Of a stretch of DNA of 64,000 nt, positions 51,350 through 60,900 are shown piece by piece (within the stretch, counting starts at the first letter, position 1; each line of letters starts with the position of its first letter). The translations under genes and the position numbers were made by a program. The notes below the pieces were generated by a model that was not told where the DNA came from, did not search any database, and saw only the letters and a list, made by a program, of their open reading frames with translations. The stretch is from positions 1 through 64,000 of the forward strand of contig NZ_JAVRHO010000014.1 of NCBI RefSeq assembly GCF_031846515.1, written 5' to 3'. The DNA is from Autumnicola lenta (lineage in GTDB: Bacteria > Bacteroidota > Bacteroidia > Flavobacteriales > Flavobacteriaceae).

Positions 51350-52534
51350 TTATTTACCTATTGCTTCTATTCCCGGCAAGGATTTTCCCTCCAGCATTTC
51401 CAACATTGCTCCACCTCCGGTAGATACATAACTAACCCGGTCTTCCAAACCAAATTTCTTAACTGCCGCGACAGAATCTCCACCACCTACAAGAGAAAAA
51501 GCCCCTTTTTCAGTAGCTTCTGCTATGGCTTTACCTAATTCTATTGTTCCTTTTGCAAAAGCATCCATTTCAAAAACTCCCAGTGGTCCATTCCAAAGGA
51601 TAATTTTAGAATCTGAAATTACTTTTGAAAAATTTCTTAACGTTTCTGGTCCTACATCAAGACCCATCCAACCATCAGGAATTTCGTCTACACGTTCAAT
51701 CTGGGTACTGGCCTGTTCAGAAAAACTATCTGCAATAATCGAATCTACCGGTAAATGTACCTGAACCCCTTTTTCTTTGGCTTTTTTAAGTATTTCCAAA
51801 GCTAATTCCTGTTTATCATCTTCCACAAGAGATGTACCAATTTTACCTCCCTGGGCTTTAATGAAGGTATATGTCATCCCACCTCCAATGATAAGATGAT
51901 CGATCTTGTCCAGAATATTCTCAATAACTGTAATTTTTGAAGATACTTTTGCTCCTCCTAAAACAGCAGTTACAGGTTTCTCTTTGCTATTTAAAACCTT
52001 ATCAAGACTTTTTATTTCTTTAGCCAATAAATATCCAAAGCATTTTTTATCGAAAAACTGAGCTACAATGGTTGTAGAAGCGTGTGCCCGGTGTGCCGTA
52101 CCAAAAGCGTCATTCACATATATATCTCCAAACTCAGACAGCTTTTTTGCAAATTCTTTATCTCCTTTGGTTTCTTCATCATGAAAACGCAGGTTTTCAA
52201 GAAGCAGAATTTCTCCCGGTTTAAGATCAGAAGCAGCTTTTTTCACATCCTCCCCAATACAATCCTCAACAAACTTTGGCTTTACCCCAATAACCTTGGC
52301 TACTTCCTCTACAACATTCCGCAATGAAAACTTTTCTTCTCTTCCTTTAGGTCTTCCCAGGTGCGACATAAGTACCACACTTCCTCCATCTTCAAGAATT
52401 TTCAGAATAGTTGGTTTTGCTGCCTCAATACGGTTATTATCTGTAACCTCCAGGTCTTCATTTAAAGGTACATTAAAATCTACCCTTATTAACGCCTGTT
52501 TATCTTTGAAGTTGTAATCGTCTAATGTTTTCAT
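51350..52534 (-). CDS. pgk: Phosphoglycerate kinase
   Basis: A 394-residue glycolytic enzyme producing ATP from 1,3-bisphosphoglycerate. Signatures are RVDFNVPLNEDLEVTD (~17), MSHLGRPKG (~57), ENLRFHDEETKGD (~110), GGAKVSSKITVIENILDKID (~193) and the C-terminal VGGGDSVAAVKKFGL-STGGGAMLE (~345-375). It is the head of a pgk-transglycosylase-DUF4837 run. The -7 box TATATTTG lies about 95 bases upstream, giving a leader that includes a small hairpin GCCCTTTCTGAGGGC (~52601-52615). Confidence 0.98.
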   Translation of the reverse strand: MKTLDDYNFKDKQALIRVDFNVPLNEDLEVTDNNRIEAAKPTILKILEDGGSVVLMSHLGRPKGREEKFSLRNVVEEVAKVIGVKPKFVEDCIGEDVKKAASDLKPGEILLLENLRFHDEETKGDKEFAKKLSEFGDIYVNDAFGTAHRAHASTTIVAQFFDKKCFGYLLAKEIKSLDKVLNSKEKPVTAVLGGAKVSSKITVIENILDKIDHLIIGGGMTYTFIKAQGGKIGTSLVEDDKQELALEILKKAKEKGVQVHLPVDSIIADSFSEQASTQIERVDEIPDGWMGLDVGPETLRNFSKVISDSKIILWNGPLGVFEMDAFAKGTIELGKAIAEATEKGAFSLVGGGDSVAAVKKFGLEDRVSYVSTGGGAMLEMLEGKSLPGIEAIGK

Positions 52535-52627
52535 CTAATTTTTATTTTTTACAATCTACACCGCTGTTTGTTTAGCTGTGTTAAATAGATTTATTGATAA
52601 TTGCCCTTTCTGAGGGCGGTCTTATTA

Positions 52628-52635
52628 CAAATATA
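52628..52635 (-). promoter_or_regulatory. Bacteroidota -7 box for pgk
   Basis: CAAATATA on the plus strand is TATATTTG on the minus strand, a perfect TAnnTTTG match about 93 bases before the pgk ATG. Confidence 0.48.
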
Positions 52636-52670
52636 ATTTTTTCCGAAGATATAAAAGAGCATATAAATTA

Positions 52671-52678
52671 TATATTTG
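52671..52678 (+). promoter_or_regulatory. Bacteroidota -7 box for holB
   Basis: TATATTTG, a perfect TAnnTTTG match only 3 bases before the holB ATG at 52682. If used, transcription would begin at or next to the A of the start codon. Confidence 0.4.
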
Positions 52679-52681
52679 CTT

Positions 52682-53836
52682 ATGCTTTTCTCCAATATAA
52701 TAGGTTTACCGCACATAAAGAAACATCTTACAACTACTGCAGACAGGAGCAGGATTCCACATGCGCAGTTATTTGTAGGAAAAAAGGGCAGCGGAACGCT
52801 TCCTATGGCCATCGCTTATGCACAGTATATTCTCTGCCAGAATTCTGAGGGTGAAAATTCCTCCGGAGTTTCATCTTGCAACGTGAAATTTAACAATCTT
52901 TCGCATCCTGATCTTCATTTTGCTTTTCCTGTTGCAACCAATGATAAGGTTAAGAGCCACCCCGTTTCTTCCAATTTTCTTACAGAATGGAGAAAATTTG
53001 TTGCCTCCAATCCTTATGCAAATCTACTCGATTGGTATCAGGAAATAGGAATTGAGAAAAAGCAGGGACAGATTGGTGTAGATGAAGCACAAGACATTGT
53101 GAAGTCGCTTTCCCTAAAATCTTATGAAGGTGGATTTAAGGTGATGCTTATTTGGATGGCTGAAAAAATTAATACTGCAGCGGCGAATAAACTGCTTAAA
53201 TTAATTGAAGAACCGCCGAATAAGACACTTTTTATCCTGATAACCGAAGATGAGGAACAAATTATACAAACGATACGTTCCCGGTGCCAAACCCTCCACT
53301 TTCCTCCTTTAGCTGAAGCAGACATTGCCCAGGCTTTAATAGATAAATATGATTGTGACAAAAGTGAAGCACTAAAAACGGCACATCAGGCCAATGGAAG
53401 CTACACTAATGCCATTCACATTTACGAGAAAAAATCTGGTGATGAACAGTTCGAAAAATGGTTTATACAATGGGTTCGAACAGCTTTTAAAGCTAAAGGA
53501 AATAAAGCTACAGTTCTGGAATTAATTAGCTGGAGCGAAGAAATTGCCGCTTTGGGAAGAGAAACTCAGAAGAGCTTTTTGGAATTTTGTATAGATTTTT
53601 TCCGGCAGGCATTAATGATGAATTATAAAGCCGAAGGTTTAGTTTATCTTTTACCTGAGACACCAAATTTTAAATTAGAAAATTTTGCACCATTCATACA
53701 TGGTGGTAATATTATCCCAATTTCTCAGGCCCTAGAGGAAGCAGCTTATCATATAGAGAGAAACGGGAATGCAAAAATTATTTTTACCGATCTTTCAATT
53801 AAACTTACACGATTTCTGCACAAAAAGGCGGCCTAG
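52682..53836 (+). CDS. holB: DNA polymerase III subunit delta'
   Basis: A 384-residue clamp-loader subunit. It opens MLFSNIIGLPHIKKHLTTTA, has a degenerate P-loop (VGKKGSGTLPM, no Lys-Thr) as expected for delta', a shortened cysteine region before NLSHPDLHFAFP (~77), the Walker B-like region VMLIWMAEKINTAAANKLLKLIEEPP (~150), then IRSRCQTLHFPPL (~197). It has a regulatory, non-ATPase role in loading the sliding clamp. I chose ATG 52682 over TTG 52676. A TATATTTG box ends only 3 bases before that ATG. Confidence 0.93.
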   Translation: MLFSNIIGLPHIKKHLTTTADRSRIPHAQLFVGKKGSGTLPMAIAYAQYILCQNSEGENSSGVSSCNVKFNNLSHPDLHFAFPVATNDKVKSHPVSSNFLTEWRKFVASNPYANLLDWYQEIGIEKKQGQIGVDEAQDIVKSLSLKSYEGGFKVMLIWMAEKINTAAANKLLKLIEEPPNKTLFILITEDEEQIIQTIRSRCQTLHFPPLAEADIAQALIDKYDCDKSEALKTAHQANGSYTNAIHIYEKKSGDEQFEKWFIQWVRTAFKAKGNKATVLELISWSEEIAALGRETQKSFLEFCIDFFRQALMMNYKAEGLVYLLPETPNFKLENFAPFIHGGNIIPISQALEEAAYHIERNGNAKIIFTDLSIKLTRFLHKKAA

Positions 53837-53931
53837 CGAAAACGGCAATTTTCGGCACTATTGCTTTGAGGAAAAACTACAAAATTAACTTCGCTGCTGA
53901 AGAGTAGTGATCCATTCTTTTCAAAATCAAA

Positions 53932-53955
53932 AAAGCCCCAGTCAAACTGAGGCTT
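53932..53955 (-). terminator. Terminator of the OmpH-like gene
   Basis: AAGCCCCAG and CTGAGGCTT (one mismatched pair) flank the loop TCAAA; on the minus strand it ends GGCTTTTTTG. It also lies 3' of holB on the plus strand. Confidence 0.8.
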
Positions 53956-53979
53956 AAATTTTGTAACAAAGAATAATAT

Positions 53980-54495
53980 TTATTCAGTCTCGTAATCTGC
54001 ATTTAATTTTTCAAGAATTTCTTCAGTTAAATCCTTTCCATCCTTCGCAAACATAATACTGTTAGCAGCATCATTAGAACCAAAAATGTAGGTGTAACCG
54101 TTTTCCTGACCATAATCCTGTACGTAATCTTTAACTTTACTTACAATAGAATCTACGGCAGCATCACTTTGGGCGCGTAATTGACCACCCTGGCTTTGTT
54201 GCTGTTGCTGTAACATTTGCTGCTGTCTCATTAATTCCTGTTCTTTCTCCTGGCGTTCAGTCTGGCTCATAGTATTCATGTTAGCCTGGTATTCCTGAAC
54301 TTGTTTTTGAAATTCGCTGGCAGCGGCATCCAATTGTTGTCTTACAGAATCTGACTTAGCTGTAAATTCCGCCTCCACATCTTTCATCTCCTTATACTCC
54401 TGAATTAATTTTGAAGTATCAACATATGCTGTTTTTTCCTGATTACAGGAAGTCATAAAAATTCCTAAAACCAGAATTGCTAAAATTTTTTTCAT
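53980..54495 (-). CDS. OmpH/Skp-like periplasmic chaperone, lipoprotein form
   Basis: A 171-residue protein: signal peptide and lipobox (LVLGIFMTSC), mature CNQEKTAYVDTSKLIQEYKE, then a long charged helix (~45-120, glutamine-rich with MRQQQMLQQQQQSQGG) and a C-terminal NGYTYIFGSNDAANSIMFAKDG (~133). The pattern is the OmpH/Skp prefoldin-like fold, which guides outer-membrane proteins through the periplasm; here it carries a lipid anchor. Single gene with its own -7 box (TACATTTG) and terminator. Confidence 0.92.
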   Translation of the reverse strand: MKKILAILVLGIFMTSCNQEKTAYVDTSKLIQEYKEMKDVEAEFTAKSDSVRQQLDAAASEFQKQVQEYQANMNTMSQTERQEKEQELMRQQQMLQQQQQSQGGQLRAQSDAAVDSIVSKVKDYVQDYGQENGYTYIFGSNDAANSIMFAKDGKDLTEEILEKLNADYETE

Positions 54496-54525
54496 GTTCT
54501 TATTTTCTTAAAATTTAATTTGGCG

Positions 54526-54533
54526 CAAATGTA
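54526..54533 (-). promoter_or_regulatory. Bacteroidota -7 box for the OmpH-like gene
   Basis: CAAATGTA on the plus strand is TACATTTG on the minus strand, a perfect TAnnTTTG match 30 bases before the OmpH-like ATG. Confidence 0.5.
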
Positions 54534-54707
54534 AGAAAGTAAATAAATATTTCCACTGAAGTCCGATATAAGAATAATAATAGTATTTATAAGAAATAAT
54601 GATTCTTATGTAAACACAAATAAACTTATTCTATAAAAACTCATCCCATTAGAAGCTTTTTTCAAGCCTTTCTCCCCCAAAGCAGGTCGTTATATGTTTT
54701 TATTGCC

Positions 54708-54741
54708 AAAAACCTTAAATAAAGCTTTATTTAAGGTTTTT
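54708..54741 (-). terminator. 34-nt perfect palindrome terminating the mnmG/methyltransferase run
   Basis: Two 17-base arms (AAAAACCTTAAATAAAG and its complement) meet without a spacer. The first arm in transcription order contains the last codons and stop (54731-54733) of the methyltransferase. On the minus strand it ends GGTTTTTGGC, a usable U-run. Confidence 0.8.
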
Positions 54742-55573
54742 GTCTTTTTCTAAAGAAATAAACTAGAGAGGAATATTCAGAAGAGGATCGAGCTCTCATA
54801 TTTGACTTAAGGCCGGTGTAGAATGCCCGGAAATAATTCCATGATCCCGTCTTATGTTTTTCAGAAAGTAAACTTACATAATAGGAATCGAAAATAAGCG
54901 GACGCTTTTCTACCAGCTCAAAGTTGTTGTCAAAAAAAAACGAGGTGAGACCATTTTGAGAAAAATGATAAAGATGGCGGGGCACATCATAACCTGCCCA
55001 ATATTCTTTATAAAAAGTAGCATCATAACTTTTAAAATTGGGAACAGCTACTATTAAAATTCCATCTTCAGTTAATAAATTGTATAGCGAAGTAATTTCT
55101 TTTTCCTGATCTGGGATATGCTCCAGAACATGCCACATAGAAATAACGTCAAAGTTAGTATCTTCAAGATCCTTAAAGCTTTTTTCCAAATTCACATCTT
55201 TATGAAAAGCCACTCCCCTAGCTGTTTCGTTTGGCTCTACTCCATAAGCTGTAAACCCCTGCTTCTTTGCTTCAATTAAAAAATCACCAGTACCAGCACC
55301 AACATCTAATAATTTGCCGGACATTTTATATTTCTTTATCCATCCCAGCTTTTTGTTCAGCATAAAATTTTTTACCCGCTGATATAATTTTTCTCTAAAC
55401 GTTTCTTTGGAATCTGTATGGGAAATATAATTGTCACTGGAGTAATAAAAAGAGAGATCTAGTGGAGCAGGTTTTGTTTCAAGAATTTCATACTTATCAC
55501 TCCAGAAAAGATCGAATTCTTCCCCTGAAACAAGATAGTCTTTACAGGAAAGAAAAAATTTTTGGTCAGCCAT
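54731..55573 (-). CDS. Class I SAM-dependent methyltransferase
   Basis: A 280-residue enzyme. The SAM-binding motif I is KLLDVGAGTGDFLIEA (~100), the acidic loop is AYGVEPNE (~122), and motif IV is MWHVLEHIPDQ (~155). The N-terminus has FYYSSDNYISHTDSKETF, a pattern of methyltransferases acting on small molecules or sugar lipids; the substrate is unknown. It follows mnmG by 62 bases, with a parS-like site in that gap. Its stop lies in a 34-nt palindromic terminator. Confidence 0.9.
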   Translation of the reverse strand: MADQKFFLSCKDYLVSGEEFDLFWSDKYEILETKPAPLDLSFYYSSDNYISHTDSKETFREKLYQRVKNFMLNKKLGWIKKYKMSGKLLDVGAGTGDFLIEAKKQGFTAYGVEPNETARGVAFHKDVNLEKSFKDLEDTNFDVISMWHVLEHIPDQEKEITSLYNLLTEDGILIVAVPNFKSYDATFYKEYWAGYDVPRHLYHFSQNGLTSFFFDNNFELVEKRPLIFDSYYVSLLSEKHKTGSWNYFRAFYTGLKSNMRARSSSEYSSLVYFFRKRQKP

Positions 55574-55611
55574 AAAGAGAATAAAAATTTAATAATAGAA
55601 ATTAGAGTCAT

Positions 55612-55627
55612 AGTTCCACGTGGAACA
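55612..55627. other. parS-like centromere site 1
   Basis: The perfect 14-base palindrome GTTCCACGTGGAAC (55613-55626) matches 15 of 16 positions of the chromosomal parS consensus variant TGTTCCACGTGGAACA; only the first base differs. It is intergenic, between mnmG and the methyltransferase gene. parS is bound by ParB, which loads condensin and organises the origin region; parA and parB are not in the window. Confidence 0.75.
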
Positions 55628-55635
55628 ATTTCAAA

Positions 55636-57507
55636 TTATCTTCCCATATATACCAGCAAAACTGAAACATCGTTTGGACTTACTCCGCTTATTCTTGATG
55701 CCTGAGAAACTGAAGTAGGCTGAATCTTGTTCAGTTTTTCCCGTGCTTCAAAAGACATAGATTTTATCTTGGAATAATCAAAATTCTTCGGAATTTTCAT
55801 ATCCTCAAGTCGGTTGAGCTTATCTGCATTATTCTTTTCCTTTTCTATATATCCTGAGTACTTCACCTGAATTTCTGTTTGTTCCAGCTCCTCTTCGTTA
55901 AGATCATGCTCCTGAATATACTCTTCAACCCCGGGAAAATATCGAATATCGGACATAGCTATATTAGGCCTTGAAAAGATCTTGAAAATCTTATCACTTT
56001 GCTTCATTAAAGCTGAACTATTGTCTTCAAGAACCGGATTAGAATATTCGGGAGTTACACTTTGCTCCTTTAAAAAAGTAACAAACTCCATAGACTTTTT
56101 CTTTTTCTCTTCCATGCGAAACATTCGCTTTTCAGAAGCAAGACCTAAATTATAAGAGCGTTCTGTTAAACGAAAATCAGCATTATCCTGTCTCAGCAAA
56201 GTTCTGTATTCTGCTCTCGACGTAAACATTCGATACGGCTCCTCTGTTCCCTTTGTGATTAAATCGTCGATTAAAACACCAATGTAAGCTTCATTCCTTT
56301 GTATTATGAATTCCTCTCTTTCCTGTACTTTTAAAGCCGCATTTATTCCTGCCATTAATCCCTGGCAAGCTGCTTCTTCATATCCTGTCGTACCATTAAT
56401 TTGTCCTGCAAAGTATAAACCTTCAACCAATTTTGTCTCGAGTGTATGCTTTAATTGAGTAGGCGGAAAATAATCATATTCGATCGCATACCCCGGACGA
56501 AAGAATTTTACATTCTCAAAACCCCCAACAGATTTTAATGCTTTAAATTGTACATCTTCCGGTAATGAAGTAGAGAAGCCATTTACATAAACCTCGACAG
56601 TATTCCATCCTTCTGGTTCCACAAAAAGCTGATGCCGATCCTTATCTGCAAAACGATTTATTTTATCTTCTATAGAAGGACAATACCTTGGACCAATGCT
56701 TTTAATTCTTCCGTTAAACATAGGTGATCTGTCAAAACCTTCTTTTAAAATTTCATGAACTTCATTAGAAGTATAAGTCATATGACAAGACCTCTGTTTT
56801 TGCAGCGGCTTTGTTTCATCCAAATAAGAGAACTTACCAGGATTTTCATCCCCTGGCTGCTCCACCATTTTTGAATAGTCCAAAGACCTTCCGTCTACAC
56901 GAGGAGGTGTTCCGGTTTTCATTCTGCCAGCTTCAAATCCTGCTTCAATAAGATCTTTTGTTATACCGGTAGCAGCTCTCTCCCCTGCTCTTCCTCCACC
57001 AAAATTTTTATCCCCTATATGAATAAGCCCATTTAAAAAAGTTCCGTTAGTACATACTACAGACTTTCCTTTTATTTCAAGTCCAAGGGAAGTTTTAACT
57101 CCTGTTACTTTTCCATTTTCTATTATTAAACCAGCAACCATTTCCTGGTAAAAATCCAGATTCGCAGTTTGTTCCAATCTTATCCGCCAGTCTTCAGAAA
57201 AACGCATTCTATCGCTCTGCACCCTTGGACTCCACATCGCAGGTCCTTTTGATTTATTAAGCATCTTAAACTGAATCGCGCTGGTGTCACTAACCAATCC
57301 GCTATAGCCGCCAAGAGCATCAATCTCCCTTAAAATTTGTCCTTTAGCGATCCCGCCCATTGCAGGATTACAACTCATTTGCGCAATATTCTGCAAATTC
57401 ATTGTTACAAGAAGAGTTTTGCAACCCAAATTAGCAGCAGAAGCCGCAGCCTCACTCCCTGCGTGACCCGCTCCAACAACTATAACATCATATTCCTTTT
57501 CAAACAT
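55636..57507 (-). CDS. mnmG: tRNA 5-carboxymethylaminomethyluridine modification enzyme MnmG
   Basis: A 623-residue FAD enzyme that, with MnmE, modifies wobble uridine 34 of several tRNAs. The FAD motif is VVGAGHAGSEAAASAANLGC (~10), then CNPAMGGIAKGQILREIDALG (~46), GTFLNGLIHIGDKNFGGGRAGE (~155) and INGTTGYEEAACQGLMAG (~370). The C-terminal helical domain ends DVSVLLVYMGR. Full length and normal. It is flanked on both sides by parS-like palindromes; mnmG (gidA) is near the origin in many bacteria. Confidence 0.97.
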   Translation of the reverse strand: MFEKEYDVIVVGAGHAGSEAAASAANLGCKTLLVTMNLQNIAQMSCNPAMGGIAKGQILREIDALGGYSGLVSDTSAIQFKMLNKSKGPAMWSPRVQSDRMRFSEDWRIRLEQTANLDFYQEMVAGLIIENGKVTGVKTSLGLEIKGKSVVCTNGTFLNGLIHIGDKNFGGGRAGERAATGITKDLIEAGFEAGRMKTGTPPRVDGRSLDYSKMVEQPGDENPGKFSYLDETKPLQKQRSCHMTYTSNEVHEILKEGFDRSPMFNGRIKSIGPRYCPSIEDKINRFADKDRHQLFVEPEGWNTVEVYVNGFSTSLPEDVQFKALKSVGGFENVKFFRPGYAIEYDYFPPTQLKHTLETKLVEGLYFAGQINGTTGYEEAACQGLMAGINAALKVQEREEFIIQRNEAYIGVLIDDLITKGTEEPYRMFTSRAEYRTLLRQDNADFRLTERSYNLGLASEKRMFRMEEKKKKSMEFVTFLKEQSVTPEYSNPVLEDNSSALMKQSDKIFKIFSRPNIAMSDIRYFPGVEEYIQEHDLNEEELEQTEIQVKYSGYIEKEKNNADKLNRLEDMKIPKNFDYSKIKSMSFEAREKLNKIQPTSVSQASRISGVSPNDVSVLLVYMGR

Positions 57508-57527
57508 TCAATTTCTTCTTTTTACAG

Positions 57528-57956
57528 TTATTGTTCCACGTGGAACAATTCCATTTTTTCGTTTTCTTTTTGTCGCATCAAAGCGCTTTCACTTTCAGAT
57601 TTATCCTTATATCCACAAAGATGCAACACCCCGTGTATAATAACTCTTTTTAATTCCTCATCAAAATCTACATTATAATCCATGGCATTTTCAGCTACCC
57701 TGTCGGTGCTAATGAATATATCTCCTCCCAATAAATTACCTACTGTATTATCAAAACTAATGATATCAGTAAAAGTGTCGTGGTTCAAATATTGTAAATT
57801 GATCTTATGGAGATATTCATCATTACAAAAAATAAAACTGATTTCGTCAAGCTTCTTTTCTTCAGAATAAATTACTTTCTCAATCCATCTAGAAAAATCA
57901 TTCTCATTCTCCAGTTCGAAATCATTTTCTCCGTAAAAATTAATCACTCCCTCCAT
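57528..57956 (-). CDS. ybeY: Endoribonuclease YbeY
   Basis: A 142-residue zinc-dependent RNase for 16S rRNA 3' maturation and ribosome quality control. The family region is FTDIISFDN (~65) and HGVLHLCGYKD (~110). The usual third zinc ligand (H in GYDH of E. coli) reads Asp in GYKD, as I recall from other Bacteroidota. The start is ATG 57954-57956; a TTG one codon upstream is unlikely. It overlaps the DUF4175 stop by 17 bases. The C-terminus ELFHVEQ is read out of a parS-like palindrome, so DNA-site function may constrain the protein end. Confidence 0.93.
   Translation of the reverse strand: MEGVINFYGENDFELENENDFSRWIEKVIYSEEKKLDEISFIFCNDEYLHKINLQYLNHDTFTDIISFDNTVGNLLGGDIFISTDRVAENAMDYNVDFDEELKRVIIHGVLHLCGYKDKSESESALMRQKENEKMELFHVEQ
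57530..57549. other. parS-like centromere site 2
   Basis: ATTGTTCCACGTGGAACAAT is a 20-base perfect palindrome and contains an exact 16 of 16 match to TGTTCCACGTGGAACA (57532-57547). It covers the last codons of ybeY, encoding LFHVEQ, and ends at its stop. It lies about 1.9 kb from site 1, on the other side of mnmG. Confidence 0.85.
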
Positions 57957-60900
57957 CAAAATATTGCTTTACTTTTACCTTGTAAATTTGCCGCAAAGGT
58001 AAGATTTGTCGATTTAAAATTTCTGTGGAATTAAAATATTCTTTTGCCTTAAGATTTTGATCTTTAGCGTCATTATTGAACTCCCTGATATTACTTTCTG
58101 AAGTCCTTTTATTATCCTCCCCCTGTTGTAGTTTGGCATCCTGGAACTTCATTAATTCATGTTCCAAATTCAACATTCTCTCAAGGTTTTGAGGATCAAA
58201 CTTTTTTTCCAGAAGTTGTTCTTCCAGTTCTTCCATGTCTTTCCTCAACTTATCTCCATTCCCGTTATTCCCTTCTTCTTCCAATAACCTTTCCAGATTT
58301 TCCCGCAACTCCATTTGCTGCTTATAAATCTCAAAAAGATCACCGTTCATTCCTTCGCCTCCTTCACCATTACTCTGCTGCCCTTCTCCTTCCTTTTGAC
58401 CTTTTTGTTCCCCTTTCATACCTTCCTTCATCTCCCCCATCAAATCCTGCTGTTTCTTGATAATGTCCATCAATTGCATTTCTTCTCCGCCTTTACCCTT
58501 TCCCATTTTCGGATTTGCCTGTTGCTGCATTCCCAAAAGAATCTGACTTAAAAGATAAGCGAGGTTGTTGGACCTGGTAACCACATATTGTTGACTCGCT
58601 GTACCCTGAGAAATCTGATTTTCAGATAAACGCTCTAAAGCTTTGTCGATATCATATTCTATATCTGTTAAGTTTGAGGTGATTTCCTCATTAATCATAG
58701 GATTTTTTAAAGCCAGTGTATAGAGGCTGTCGTCAATATGATTGAAATGTTCACGTAAAACATTTTGCCTTTTTAGCCTCGCTGCATAAACAGGATTATC
58801 CTGATCTATCTCCTGAAAATTATTAAGAAGGTTCTCCTGTTCAAAAGAAAAAGTGACCAGGTTATCCAGAATCTGCCGTAATGTATTAATATCAGCATCT
58901 AACTGTTCGCCTTCCTGCTGCATACTTTGCATCTGCATCTTTTGGCTCATCTCCTGCATTTTCTTAGCAGCATTTTTCTGCTTTTCCTTTGCGTTTTCTT
59001 TATTTCCCTGTTCTAATTCTTCAGAAGCTTCCTTCTGTTCCTTTTGAATGCTTTCTTCATCCACTTCTTCCCTTCCCAATTCTTTAGGAGATTTTAAGGC
59101 TTCATTGTCTTTTTCCAATTGATCCATTTCTTCCCGAAACTCTTCAAATTTTTTGGAGATTTCTTCCTGCGCCTCTGCACTGTTCTCCTCACTCTCTGCT
59201 AAACTTTCCTGCTCTTCGGCGAGTTTTTCCAAATCCCTACTCAACTTTTGCTTCTTTTCCTCTACATAATATTGTTTGGTAAGTTCAAGCAACTGTTCCA
59301 GGTTTCGTTTTTGATTCTGATTTTGCTTCGATAATTGCTCCAGCTTTTGTCCCAGCTCTTCACGATTAATTTTCTCTGAAATTTCCTCAAGTTCTTTTAA
59401 AAGTTGCTCATTTCTTTGAAGCCGTTCTTCATTTTTATCTGTTCTTCGCTCCAGTTCCTGCCGAAAATTGTCATTTTTATCATCTGTCTTTTCCAGGCTC
59501 TTTTTTAGCTTTTTAGAATAGTTTTGCATTAACTCCGATTGCCTTTTTTGCCTGTTGATGAAATCTTCGATTTTCTTCCGCTGATTATAATCTAACTTTT
59601 CATTCTCCTTCTGAAGTCTTGAAATTTCTTCCAAGTCCTGTTCAGACTTTTCCATTTTCTCCAGCCCCTGAGACAAATTTTCAATGGACTTTCCTTGATT
59701 TTGAAGTTTTTCAGCTTCAATTTCCTCCAAAGAGCGTTCTCTGTAGGAAAAAACTTCACTCTTAGTACTTTTAGCCCCATTTATAGCATCATTATCATAA
59801 ACTCTGAAGTAGTAATGATAGTCAGTACCTTTTTCCAGACCTATCTCTCCTGGAAAAGTGAGCAGGAATTCATCGAAATTCTGAGAGGAGGTCGAAATTT
59901 GCCAATTTTCGGCCTCCTCTTCTTTTCCCTCTTTGTAATAGACAAGTTCAAGTCTGGAGAGTCCGTAATCGTCAGAAATCCTTCCGCGTAAATAACGGGT
60001 GGTATTGTTTAGGCTGTCAATTTTCTGCTCTACCTCTATTTCCGGATACTCATCTTTAATAACTTCAATTCTATACTGAAGTTTTTCGTAATCATTTATC
60101 TGTTCATTCGATGTACTCAGTTCGTACGGAAAATCAGAAAAAACCTGCTGATTATAATCAAAGACTGGTTTCAATGAAGAAACAGAGACCACGGTATCTG
60201 CGTATTCCAGGTTAACCTGCTTTGTGTTTCTCGTATTAAATTTCCAACTGATTTTAGTTCCTTCAGGAATACTAGCATTGCCAGTTCCGGCAATAATTTC
60301 ATCCCTTTTTCCTGTATAAGCAGGATAGTCCATCGCCATATCAAAATTCAGCAACTTTGGAACTTCTATTACTTCAACTTCATAAGTTGGTGATTTAACT
60401 CCATTACTGGAAATATGAAAATTGAAATTTTCACTCAATCTCTTAAAAGTAAATTCGAACAATCCGGGAGTTTCAGATTTGAGAAAATAGGTTTGATCAT
60501 TAAAATGAATAGAAACATTTTCGGGTATCACTTTCCCGGTAGTTTCCACCACCAAACGCAAATCCTTATCCTCTTCCACCTTTAGATTCTTATTTTGAAT
60601 ATGGAATAGAAATGGTGCCGGCGGTTCGTAGGCGGTATTGTAATTACTTACCCGCGCATAACTTTCAGAAAAAAATGAAGAATTGCCGGTAAAAAGTAAT
60701 GCCAGTACAATTACAACCGGAAAAATGGCAAATTTCGCATACCTCAAACTACTCTTATAATTTACTGCAGAAGTAAACGGAACAGGCTGAAGATCTTTGG
60801 CCTTTTGATCTATACTCGCCAACAGAAGATCGGACTGGCTGGAATTTTCTTTAAGCTGAAGTACATTAAGAAGTTTATCATTCACTTCAGGAAAGTGCCG

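Noticed and set aside
53465..53485. GGTTCGAA word suggesting a tRNA T-arm
   Set aside because: It lies within holB coding sequence and no acceptor, D or anticodon arm can be built around it. I found no tRNA in any gap.
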